DNA of 64,000 bases, taken from NCBI GenBank assembly GCA_026398615.1, contig JAPLSN010000015.1, forward strand, positions 1 to 64,000, written 5' to 3'. Position 1 is the first letter of the stretch; the number at the start of each line of letters is the position of its first letter. The notes beneath the pieces are model-generated. The model searched no databases, was not told where the DNA came from, and worked only from the letters and a program-made list of their open reading frames with translations. The position numbers and the translations under genes were made by a program. Of this stretch, positions 24,433 through 32,059 are shown piece after piece. Source of the stretch: Spirochaetota bacterium. Lineage in GTDB: Bacteria; Spirochaetota; Spirochaetia; Treponematales; UBA12059.

Positions 24433-25853
24433 CTGGAACCTCCGTTGGTGTCCATGGATGCTTTCATTGTTTCGATCAGGACGGCCCGGGACCACGCGAG
24501 CGCAGCCGCCTCGCGATCGAGATCCAGGATCGCCCTGCGGGCCTTCCGCGTTTCCCGTGCGGAACCGTAGCCGGCAGCCTCCCGCGCCGCGATCTCCGCG
24601 AGCGAAGCCTCGGCTGACGCGCGGTTCGCCTGAACTATCGCGCCGTCGAGTTCCTGGGCCGCCGCTGATTCGATCCATGCCGCGAGAGTCGATACCGCGT
24701 CGTCGAGGGCCTTTTCATGCGTTGCCTGGGATTTTTCGAGCTGGGCTGCGGCGACGATACCGTCGGCTTTTTCGTCCGAAACCCTGGAAGGTTTCCAGGC
24801 GAACGAGAACGATGTGTAGGGATAGCCGCCGGCATGCCTGGACCATCCGCCTCCGAGCGAAGCGGAGAAATCGCCGTACCCGCCCTCTACGCCGGCGTAG
24901 ATGTCGCCCCACGTGGCCAGGCTGGAGGTGATCTGCTCCTGGACGGTCTTGTAGGATCCGACCGCGGAGAGGGAAAGCCTGTCGCCCCCGAGGGCTTCCG
25001 AGGCGATACGTTCGGCGGCGTAGAGCTCCGACTTGGAGGCCGCGATTTCGGCGAAGGATTCGGGCGCGACCTTGGCCAGGTCGGGGAAAGCCTGGGACTC
25101 AGGCGGTGGAGGCGGTTTCGATGCCGAGAGGCCGGTCCGGCGCTCGACCGCAGCCGCGCGCAGCTGCGCGACGCGCTTCGCGTTGGCGAGCCTGGCTCCG
25201 GCCGAAGCGACCGCGGTTTCGAGCGTGGCGAGGGTGGCGCTTCCGGGTTTGTAGGACCCGAGCTTCGACGCTTCCTCGAGATCCGTCCGCGCCTCGCCGA
25301 GTTTGAATTCGGCGTCATCTACGGCCAGAACCGCGTCGGCCCAGGCTTTGAGCGCCGAGAAAGTTTCGGTTCTCACCCCCGCCTGGGCAGAACGCAAGGT
25401 CGTCCCGGCGCGGAGCAATTCGGCGCGCGCGGAGAGTATGTCCGTCCGCTCCGCAGCCAAGCCCAGGACGTCGTCGAGGGGCTGCGTCACGCTCACGCCG
25501 GGAGTGGTGTCCGGGGCCGATCCCGGCATGGCATCGATGCCTACGCTTGCGGTGATTTTGGTCCCGAAGGGTCGAGCCAGGTCCACGGTGGCTTCCGGGG
25601 CCGTCTCGATGACGGTTCCGCCCGCGGGAAAGGAGAAGCGCGTTTCACCGCTGCCGAGGGACAGGAGAGCCGTGCTTGGATGCTCAAGGGCAGCCAGCCT
25701 TGCGCTGGCTGACGTGACTGCGGCGCGTGCGGACGTGACTGATACGCTGTTCGCCTCCGCGGCGACGGCGTATTCTTCCGCCGTCTGGGCTCCCGCGACC
25801 GCTGCGGCCAAGGCGAGCGATATCGCTGCCCATTGTTTTGATGGTCGTCTCAT
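24429..25853 (-). CDS. TolC-like outer membrane efflux protein
   Basis: A 474-residue protein with a signal peptide (KQWAAISLALAAAVAGAQ, cleavage near AGAQ-TAEE). It then shows two alanine-rich helical halves typical of outer-membrane efflux proteins (SARAAVTSASARLAALEHPS, LATLETAVASAGARLANAKR, ARETRKARRAILDLDREAAA). It would be the exit duct for the exporter encoded downstream. It is the first gene of the six-gene operon. The ATG at 25853 has TACAAT seven bases upstream and no ribosome binding site, so the operon mRNA is probably leaderless. An upstream in-frame extension to 25895 would read through that promoter and was rejected. Confidence 0.85.
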   Translation of the reverse strand: MRRPSKQWAAISLALAAAVAGAQTAEEYAVAAEANSVSVTSARAAVTSASARLAALEHPSTALLSLGSGETRFSFPAGGTVIETAPEATVDLARPFGTKITASVGIDAMPGSAPDTTPGVSVTQPLDDVLGLAAERTDILSARAELLRAGTTLRSAQAGVRTETFSALKAWADAVLAVDDAEFKLGEARTDLEEASKLGSYKPGSATLATLETAVASAGARLANAKRVAQLRAAAVERRTGLSASKPPPPPESQAFPDLAKVAPESFAEIAASKSELYAAERIASEALGGDRLSLSAVGSYKTVQEQITSSLATWGDIYAGVEGGYGDFSASLGGGWSRHAGGYPYTSFSFAWKPSRVSDEKADGIVAAAQLEKSQATHEKALDDAVSTLAAWIESAAAQELDGAIVQANRASAEASLAEIAAREAAGYGSARETRKARRAILDLDREAAALAWSRAVLIETMKASMDTNGGSR

Positions 25854-25860
25854 GCGGTAG

Positions 25861-25866
25861 ATTGTA
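25861..25866 (-). promoter_or_regulatory. -10 box of the exporter operon
   Basis: TACAAT on the minus strand, seven bases before ATG 25853. I found no clear -35 at the standard distance. Confidence 0.5.
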
Positions 25867-25920
25867 TCCAACCCGGCTGACGAAAGGCTTGGCAATTCCT
25901 TTCTTTTTCCTTACGGCTCG

Positions 25921-25932
25921 AGCTCTGTCCCC
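25921..25932 (-). repeat. GGGGACAGAGCT copy, intergenic
   Basis: Exact copy in the divergent intergenic region between the exporter operon and the bifunctional-nuclease gene, followed by CGAGC. Confidence 0.9.
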
Positions 25933-25962
25933 AACGGCCATGACGTCCTTCTTTTCGGGATA

Positions 25963-25991
25963 TTGAGGAAGCCCCCTTCCGGTTCTATACT
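25963..25991 (+). promoter_or_regulatory. Promoter of the bifunctional nuclease gene
   Basis: TTGAGG (25963-25968), a 17-bp spacer and TATACT (25986-25991), nine bases before ATG 26001. The predicted start site leaves only about three bases of leader. Confidence 0.6.
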
Positions 25992-26000
25992 TGAACCACG

Positions 26001-26606
26001 ATGGCAGCGAATACCTTCGTCGAAGCGGAAATCTGGACTCTCGCCCAGACCGAACAGGGCAACGTGGTCCTCGTGCGGCCGAAAAACTCGGAACTGGTGG
26101 TTCCCATCTTCATCGGTCAGCTGGAGACGCAGGCGATCCTGATCGGACTCGGTCAAGTGGAAATGCCCAGACCCCTCACGCACGACCTCATTCTATCCGT
26201 CATGGAAAAGCTCGGAGGGCGTCTTCAGAGGATCGAAATACACGATCTGAAGGAAGGCACGTTTTTCGCGCGGCTGATTCTCGATCACGAAGGCCGGGAA
26301 CTGATCATCGATTCGCGGCCGTCGGACGCCATGAGCCTGGCCGTGAGGACCGGCTGCCCGGTTTTCATAGCCGAGGACATCGTGGAGGAAGCCGGAATTT
26401 CCGTCAATCTGGTCACCGATGCGGCCGATCGCGGGGAGAAAGCGCAAGGAGGGGTAAATATGGGGCGCCTGCCGTTCCAGAACCCGGAATCCGGTGCGTC
26501 GGAGGAGCGGCTCCGGCTGGAAAGCGAACTCACGGAAGCCGTCGCCGAGGAGGACTACGAGCGCGCGGCGGTCATCCGCGACAGGATCAAGGCGCTCGGG
26601 AGCTGA
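26001..26606 (+). CDS. Bifunctional nuclease family protein with UvrB/C motif
   Basis: A 201-residue protein. Residues 5-130 form a BFN/DUF151 domain (VVPIFIGQLETQAILIGLGQ, FFARLILDHEGRELIIDSRP, SDAMSLAVRTGCPVFIAEDI), a family with reported RNase and DNase activity in some organisms. The C-terminal 35 residues match a UVR motif (LESELTEAVAEEDYERAAVI, RDRIKAL), found in UvrB/UvrC and in Clp-associated McsA-like proteins, where it mediates protein contacts. It is cytoplasmic. The start has a TATACT box nine bases upstream and no ribosome binding site. Confidence 0.88.
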   Translation: MAANTFVEAEIWTLAQTEQGNVVLVRPKNSELVVPIFIGQLETQAILIGLGQVEMPRPLTHDLILSVMEKLGGRLQRIEIHDLKEGTFFARLILDHEGRELIIDSRPSDAMSLAVRTGCPVFIAEDIVEEAGISVNLVTDAADRGEKAQGGVNMGRLPFQNPESGASEERLRLESELTEAVAEEDYERAAVIRDRIKALGS

Positions 26607-26620
26607 TCGCGATTTCGGTG

Positions 26621-26649
26621 TTCCATTGCGCACGAAATCAGGATACACT
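26621..26649 (+). promoter_or_regulatory. Putative promoter of the SpoIIE-type phosphatase gene
   Basis: TTCCAT, 17 bp, TACACT, with only six bases (GGAAGG) between the -10 box and ATG 26656. The predicted start site falls on the ATG. Confidence 0.45.
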
Positions 26650-26655
26650 GGAAGG

Positions 26656-28878
26656 ATGAATTCGATAGCACGATCGGCGGATTCCAGGCACCTTATGGCC
26701 GGGCTGGTCGCCGGTTCCGGCTTTGCGCGCACCGCGATCGCGGTGACCTTTTTCATGCTGTCGGCGTCCGCCGGCGTCCGGGCAGCGCCCGTGGATCTCA
26801 CGGCGCTGGACGTTTTCGTCCGGCCCGGGTTCCAGAACGAGTGGGCGTACCGCCTGCCCGATCCGGGAAACCAGAGCTGGAAACGCGTGCCGGCGAAGCC
26901 CGGCAACCGTCCCCTCGTCATGAGTTCCCTGGGACTGGAAGGCATGCCGAAGCCCGTCTTTTTCCCCCTGATCCGCTACAAGCCGGAAAAATTCTGCGTG
27001 GTCACGGAGTTCACCGCCGGGAGCGAACTGTTGGATTCCTCCAGCGGCGTCGGCCTCTACCTCGCGCAGATCGGGCAGAACTGGGACGTCTATGTCAACG
27101 GCACGATGGTCGCCACGGAAAGCTACCTCGACAAGGACGGCCTCATGCTCCGCGAACGAGCCGTCCGCGGAGCATTGATCACCATCGACAAGCGTTACCT
27201 CATCCTCGGGAAGAACGTGCTCGCGTTCCGCGTCATCGGCGACCCGGTCGATGCCCGCACCGGGCTGTTCGTGGGCGGTCCCTATCTCGTCGGCCCCTAT
27301 GCCGAACTGAAGGCGGTCAAGCAGGAATACGCGGATCTCATGCTCATAGGCATCTACTTTTTCTTCGCCGTGTACCACATGCTCCTGTTCCTGCTCAGGC
27401 CGAAGAGCATCTCATACCTCCTGTACGGAATCGGCGCCTTCCTCCTGTCCGTCTTTTTCCTGTGCCGGACCTATATCATCTTCGACCTCGTGCCGGACAC
27501 GTCCCTCATCCGGAGCGTGGAATTGGCGAGCCTTCTCCTCCTATTCCCGGTCTTCATCGCCTTTTTCGACAGCGTCCTCCAACGGAAATTCACGAGATTC
27601 ACCGCGATCGGTTTCACCGTCAGCCTGGTACTGGCAATCGTGCAGTTCTTCTTCCTGCGCGAAGCCGTGCTGAGGATCTGGCAGTTCGGGCTGCCGATCC
27701 TCCTCGGATACCTCGTCGTGTTCGACATGGCAAGGCCGCTCTCGAAGAAAATGAAACACTATCTTCGCAGCACCGGGAGCCGGGGGGCCGCGGTCGTTCT
27801 CGCCGCCATCGGCAGGACCTTTGCCCGGTCGGACGCCGGCCGACTCTTCCTTGCCCTCGTGGTCGTATCGGCGACGGTGCTCCTCGACGCTTTCGGCATC
27901 GGCGGGACGTCGTTTTCAAAGTACGGATTCTTCCTGCTGATCATCGGAACGGCGGCCATGCTCGCGAGCCAGTTCGTGAAAATCTACCACGACATCGAGA
28001 AGCTCAACGTCACACTCGAACGCAGGGTCGAGGATCGCACGAAGGATCTCGAGGCGATCATGAGCGAGGAGACGGAGCTCTCCGAAAAACTCACCGCCAC
28101 GAACGCCAAGCTGCAGAGCGCGGCCGAAGCCGGCGCACGCGACATGCGCATGGCGGTTCAGGTTCAGCAGGGTTTCTTCCCGAAATCGGTGCCGGATATC
28201 GACGGTTGGGACATCGGGTACACCTTCATGCCCGCCAGTGGCGTATCGGGCGACTTTTTTGACTTCTATGTCGAGGGCCGGTCGCTCCGCGGGCTCCTCC
28301 TCGGTGACGTGTCGGGACACGGCATCGCATCGGGCCTCATCACGGTCCTGGCGCGCTCCGTGTTCTACCGAGTCGTCGATGCCAACCAGAACGCCACCCT
28401 GGGGCGGGTGATGGAACTAATAAACGAGGAACTCGTTCTCGAACTGGCGATGGTGGAAAACTACATGACCGCGGTTCTCCTCAGGGTGCGCGATGACGTC
28501 GTGGAGTATACCAACGCGGCACATCCGGACGCCTTCTACAAGCGCGCCGGGCGGCCCAAGGTGTCCGTGCTGCGGCCGAAGGACGAGGACTACAAGGGTG
28601 CCATCATGGGGCGCGAAGGTTTCGAATCCCCCTACAAGACCATCAGGTTCCGGATGGAACCGGGGGATTCCATGCTTCTCTACACGGACTGCCTCAACGA
28701 GAGCAAGAACGTCGACGGCGAGATGTTCGGTGACGACGGCGTGGCTCAAGCCTTCTCGTCGGCGCCGGAAGGTTCGGCGCAGCACATGCTCGACTTCCTC
28801 ATGCAGGAGTGGCGTTTCCATATCTCGGGCGCCCGCGTCGCGGACGATCTTACTGCCATCCTCCTGAAAAAGACCTGA
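26656..28878 (+). CDS. 7TM sensor with SpoIIE-type PP2C phosphatase output
   Basis: A 740-residue membrane phosphatase. A signal peptide (ending ASAGVRAAP) is followed by an extracytoplasmic beta domain like 7TMR-DISM sensors, then seven membrane helices over about residues 225-445 (LIGIYFFFAVYHMLLFLL, SISYLLYGIGAFLLSVFFL, YGFFLLIIGTAAMLASQFV). A coiled coil (LNVTLERRVEDRTKDLEAIM) leads to the SpoIIE domain with metal-binding Asp in GVSGDFFDF, LLGDVSGHGIASG and ARVADDLTAILL. It would dephosphorylate an anti-sigma-factor antagonist in a partner-switching pathway. No partner is encoded beside it. Confidence 0.9.
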   Translation: MNSIARSADSRHLMAGLVAGSGFARTAIAVTFFMLSASAGVRAAPVDLTALDVFVRPGFQNEWAYRLPDPGNQSWKRVPAKPGNRPLVMSSLGLEGMPKPVFFPLIRYKPEKFCVVTEFTAGSELLDSSSGVGLYLAQIGQNWDVYVNGTMVATESYLDKDGLMLRERAVRGALITIDKRYLILGKNVLAFRVIGDPVDARTGLFVGGPYLVGPYAELKAVKQEYADLMLIGIYFFFAVYHMLLFLLRPKSISYLLYGIGAFLLSVFFLCRTYIIFDLVPDTSLIRSVELASLLLLFPVFIAFFDSVLQRKFTRFTAIGFTVSLVLAIVQFFFLREAVLRIWQFGLPILLGYLVVFDMARPLSKKMKHYLRSTGSRGAAVVLAAIGRTFARSDAGRLFLALVVVSATVLLDAFGIGGTSFSKYGFFLLIIGTAAMLASQFVKIYHDIEKLNVTLERRVEDRTKDLEAIMSEETELSEKLTATNAKLQSAAEAGARDMRMAVQVQQGFFPKSVPDIDGWDIGYTFMPASGVSGDFFDFYVEGRSLRGLLLGDVSGHGIASGLITVLARSVFYRVVDANQNATLGRVMELINEELVLELAMVENYMTAVLLRVRDDVVEYTNAAHPDAFYKRAGRPKVSVLRPKDEDYKGAIMGREGFESPYKTIRFRMEPGDSMLLYTDCLNESKNVDGEMFGDDGVAQAFSSAPEGSAQHMLDFLMQEWRFHISGARVADDLTAILLKKT

Positions 28879-28909
28879 CAGTCCGGACTCGCTTGCCGAC
28901 TGCGATCAA

Positions 28910-28939
28910 GGGCCGCCCCGGCTTTGGGTGCGGCCCTTT
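28910..28939 (+). terminator. Intrinsic terminator after the phosphatase gene
   Basis: GGGCCGC (28910-28916) pairs with GCGGCCC (28930-28936), followed by TTTC. Confidence 0.75.
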
Positions 28940-28962
28940 CCATTGATGGCAGCAGCCAACTG

Positions 28963-28998
28963 GCCAGCGTCAGCTGGCCAACGCCAGCGTCAGCTGGC
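28963..28998. repeat. Two direct copies of a GCCAGC hairpin at the htpG 3' end
   Basis: GCCAGCGTCAGCTGGC occurs at 28963-28978 and 28983-28998. Each copy is itself a 6-bp inverted repeat with a four-base loop. The second copy overlaps the htpG stop codon. They could stabilise or terminate the converging transcripts. Confidence 0.7.
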
Positions 28999-30849
28999 GA
29001 GGAGCCTGTTGAGGCGGGCCACGAAATCAGCGGGATCTTCGAGCTGTGCACCTTCGACGAGGAGGGCCTGCCCGAGCAGTACGAACGCCGTATCCTCGGC
29101 GAGCCTGTCGTCATCGGAAAGCGCCATGCGCTTCACGATCGCGTGGTCTCCATTCACCTCGAGAATGGGTTTGATACCTGCCATCCCTTCGCGTCCCATG
29201 GCCTTCATGAGCTGCTGGAACTGGAGCGAGGGATCGTCCGCGTCCATGACGATGCACGAAGGACTTTCAGTGAGACGGCTCGTGAGGCGCACGTCCTTCA
29301 CGCGTTCGCCGAGCGCCTTCCTTATCTTGTCGACGACGGGTTTGTATTCCTTCTCTTTCGCCTCGTCCTTTGCAGTGCCGAAATCATCCTCGGCTCCCGC
29401 GCGGTTGGCCGCCTTGAGCTCGAAAACCCCGAATTTGCCGATGGACGGCACGACGATCTCGTCGATCTCGTCGGAGCAGAGCAGGACTTCGATCCCTTCC
29501 TTGCGGTACATCTCGAGGAGCGGACTCTTGCGCAAGCGTTCCTCGGAGTCGCCGGTGAGGTAATAGATGGCTTTCTGGCCGTCCTTCACCCGGATGCCGT
29601 AATCGGCGAGGCTCGTCCATCCGTCGACCGCCGTGCTCTTGAAACGCACCAGCTCGAGGAGGGTTTCGCGGTTGCCATAGTCGGAATACAGGCCTTCCTT
29701 GATAAGACGATTGAACTCGTCCGCGAACTTGCCGTACCTGTCAGGATCGCGCGTTGACAGATCCTTGAGCTCGGAAAGCACTTTCTTCACGGATGCGTTC
29801 CGGATGTTCGTCATGACGCGGTTCTGCTGGAGGATCTCGCGGCTCACGTTGAGAGGCAGGTCCTCGCTGTCGATGACGCCGCGAAGGAAGCGCAGGTAGG
29901 TAGGCAGGAGTTCCTTCTCGTCGTCCGTGATGAACACGCGGTGGACGTAGAGCTTGACGCCCGGCCGGTAGTCGGCATGGAAGATGTCGAATGGCGCCTT
30001 GGAGGGCACGAAGAAGAGCGTTGAATACTCGATCGTCCCCTCGGCCCTTGTGTGGATCGTGAGGAGGGGATCCTCTTCGGTATCGGCGATGTTTTTGTAG
30101 AAATCGACGTAATCGGCTTCGGTGAGCTCGGACTTGGGCCTGGTCCATAGGGCTGCGGCGGAATTGATCCGCTCGTCCTTCGCCTTGGAGCCTTTCTTCT
30201 TGCCCTTGTCGTCGTACTCATCCTCGACGAAATGGAGGATGATCGGGTACGCGATGTGGTTGGAATACTTCCTGACGAGTTCCTCGAGCCGCCAGCGGTT
30301 CGCGTACTCGAGCCCTTCGTCGTTCAGGCGGAGGAGGACGGTGGTGCCCTGGCCGTCGCGGGCGGATTCCTCGATCTCGTACGACCCCTTGCCGTCGCTC
30401 TTCCAGAGCCAGGCGGCATCCTCGCCGGCCTTCCTCGTGATGACTTCGATTTTTTCGGAGACCATGAACGCGGAGTAGAACCCCACGCCGAAACGTCCTA
30501 TCAGGTTGGAATTCTTCCGGGCGTCGTCGCCGAGGTGGGAGAGGAACTCTTTCGTTCCGGAGCGGGCGATCGTGCCGAGGCTGTCGACGAGGTCGGCTTC
30601 GCTCATCCCGATGCCGTTATCGCCCACGGTCAGGGTTTTCGCTTCCCGGTCGAAGGAGATGTCGATGCGCGGCTCGAAGGACAGGGATTTGTAACGCTCG
30701 TCTGAAAGGTTGAGGTATTTGAGCTTGTCGACCGCATCGGAAGCGTTGGAGACGAGCTCGCGGAGGAATACTTCGCGGTGCGAGTAGAGAGAGTGGATGA
30801 TGAGGTCCAAGAGCTGGTTGACCTCGGTCTGGAACTGGTGCGTCGCCAT
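28990..30849 (-). CDS. htpG: Hsp90 chaperone
   Basis: A 619-residue ATP-dependent chaperone of normal bacterial length. The GHKL ATPase motifs are clear: ELVSNASDAVDKLKYL, VGDNGIGMSEADL, GTIARSGTKEFL and GRFGVGFYSAFMVSEKI. The middle-domain Arg of SREILQQNRVM and the C-terminal dimerisation region follow. AAGGAG precedes the ATG at 30849. It stands alone on the minus strand and is divergent from the hydrolase gene. Confidence 0.96.
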   Translation of the reverse strand: MATHQFQTEVNQLLDLIIHSLYSHREVFLRELVSNASDAVDKLKYLNLSDERYKSLSFEPRIDISFDREAKTLTVGDNGIGMSEADLVDSLGTIARSGTKEFLSHLGDDARKNSNLIGRFGVGFYSAFMVSEKIEVITRKAGEDAAWLWKSDGKGSYEIEESARDGQGTTVLLRLNDEGLEYANRWRLEELVRKYSNHIAYPIILHFVEDEYDDKGKKKGSKAKDERINSAAALWTRPKSELTEADYVDFYKNIADTEEDPLLTIHTRAEGTIEYSTLFFVPSKAPFDIFHADYRPGVKLYVHRVFITDDEKELLPTYLRFLRGVIDSEDLPLNVSREILQQNRVMTNIRNASVKKVLSELKDLSTRDPDRYGKFADEFNRLIKEGLYSDYGNRETLLELVRFKSTAVDGWTSLADYGIRVKDGQKAIYYLTGDSEERLRKSPLLEMYRKEGIEVLLCSDEIDEIVVPSIGKFGVFELKAANRAGAEDDFGTAKDEAKEKEYKPVVDKIRKALGERVKDVRLTSRLTESPSCIVMDADDPSLQFQQLMKAMGREGMAGIKPILEVNGDHAIVKRMALSDDDRLAEDTAFVLLGQALLVEGAQLEDPADFVARLNRLLAS

Positions 30850-30942
30850 GGGCGGCTCCTTACGATGTTGATGCGGATGTACGGGACGATCAAAAAATAT
30901 AGAAAAGGGACCCGAACGGCAAGGGCGGGGGAACGCACGCAG

Positions 30943-30948
30943 TATACT
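30943..30948 (+). promoter_or_regulatory. -10 box of the hydrolase gene, leaderless type
   Basis: TATACT seven bases before ATG 30956, with CTAGCGC between and no ribosome binding site. No good -35 was found. Confidence 0.45.
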
Positions 30949-30955
30949 CTAGCGC

Positions 30956-32029
30956 ATGATCAGGAAAATTTTCCGGAAAATTCGAGCTCTGTCCCTCCTG
31001 CTTGCGGTCGGATTGGCCTGCTCGGGCGTACATCTTCGGGCGGACTGGACCACGGGAGCGACGTTCAGCGCAGGCGATATCGAATCCGCGCGAAATACCC
31101 TCAAACCATTCGGGGACATCCTTTCGGGACCTCCCCACGAGCCGTCCCCCGGATGGAAGTCGTATCTTGCCTTCTACGGGCTGGACACCCTGCCGGGCGA
31201 TTGGCGGGCGGGATACGTGACCGTGCCAGGCGGGGCGAAGGTCTTTGCACAGGTCTTTTCGCCCAGGGACGCCGTCGGCACCGTCGTGTTCGTCCATGGC
31301 TACCTCAAGCATTCGGCCTATGCGCGCGACATAGCGGCCTTCTTCGTCCGGAAAGGATACCGGGCCGTTCTCATGGATCTGCCCGGTCACGGGTTTTCGG
31401 ACGGTGAACGCGGGGTGATCACGGATTTTTCCGATTACTCGGATGCGCTCAGGGCGGTGCTCGACGCGGTGAAGGACGGCGGGCCGCTCTACGTGGCTGG
31501 TCACAGCACGGGCGGCGCGACCGCGATCGATCTTGTCGAAAGGGGGCTCGCTGGCGACGTTGCGGCCATCGCCCTGTTCGCGCCACTGGTGCACAACGTG
31601 CTGTGGGGGCTTTCGCGTTTCGCGCTTACGACGACCGGATGGTTCCTGCCGTATGTATTCAGGATCGAATACGTCCAGAACCGGACTGCCGACTGGGACA
31701 GGCTCGAGAACAAGCTCGATCCCCTCGTGCCGCGACGGGTGCCGACATCGTGGGGGCGTTCGCTCGGCGCATGGAACCGGCGGCTTCTCGCCTCGACGCC
31801 CCAACCCTGGAACGGAAGCCTGCTCATCGTGCAGGGCGACAAGGACAGGGTCGTGGATGGCGCGTGGAATGTTCCCTTTCTCCTGAAGCGGTATCCCCGG
31901 GTCCGGGTTCTCATGGTACCCGGTGCGACGCACGATCTCTGGGAAGAACCGGCGCCTTATGGCCCTCCCGGATTCGAGGCGGCGCTGGAATTGTTCTCCA
32001 GGCAGGCGGATGCCGGCGCGCCCTTGTAG
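30956..32029 (+). CDS. Exported alpha/beta hydrolase (lysophospholipase-like)
   Basis: A 357-residue serine hydrolase of the Hydrolase_4/monoglyceride-lipase group. The triad is visible: nucleophile in VAGHSTGGATA, Asp in IVQGDKDRVVDG and His in VPGATHDLWEEP. The oxyanion segment is VVFVHGYLKHS, and DLPGHGFSDGERG is typical of lysophospholipases. A signal peptide (MIRKIFRKIRALSLLLAVGL, then ACSG) could carry a lipobox-like Cys, suggesting a lipoprotein. The hydrophobic core of this signal contains a near-perfect repeat 12-mer. The substrate is unknown; membrane lipids or acyl esters are likely. Confidence 0.85.
   Translation: MIRKIFRKIRALSLLLAVGLACSGVHLRADWTTGATFSAGDIESARNTLKPFGDILSGPPHEPSPGWKSYLAFYGLDTLPGDWRAGYVTVPGGAKVFAQVFSPRDAVGTVVFVHGYLKHSAYARDIAAFFVRKGYRAVLMDLPGHGFSDGERGVITDFSDYSDALRAVLDAVKDGGPLYVAGHSTGGATAIDLVERGLAGDVAAIALFAPLVHNVLWGLSRFALTTTGWFLPYVFRIEYVQNRTADWDRLENKLDPLVPRRVPTSWGRSLGAWNRRLLASTPQPWNGSLLIVQGDKDRVVDGAWNVPFLLKRYPRVRVLMVPGATHDLWEEPAPYGPPGFEAALELFSRQADAGAPL
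30985..30996 (-). repeat. Near copy (11/12) of GGGGACAGAGCT in a signal peptide
   Basis: AGCTCTGTCCCT on the plus strand. The preceding TCG gives a 13-base match, TCGAGCTCTGTCC, to the copies at 24271 and 25921. It encodes part of RALSL in the signal peptide. Confidence 0.65.
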
Positions 32030-32059
32030 ACTCCAAGTGCGGACGACATGGCTCCGGGT

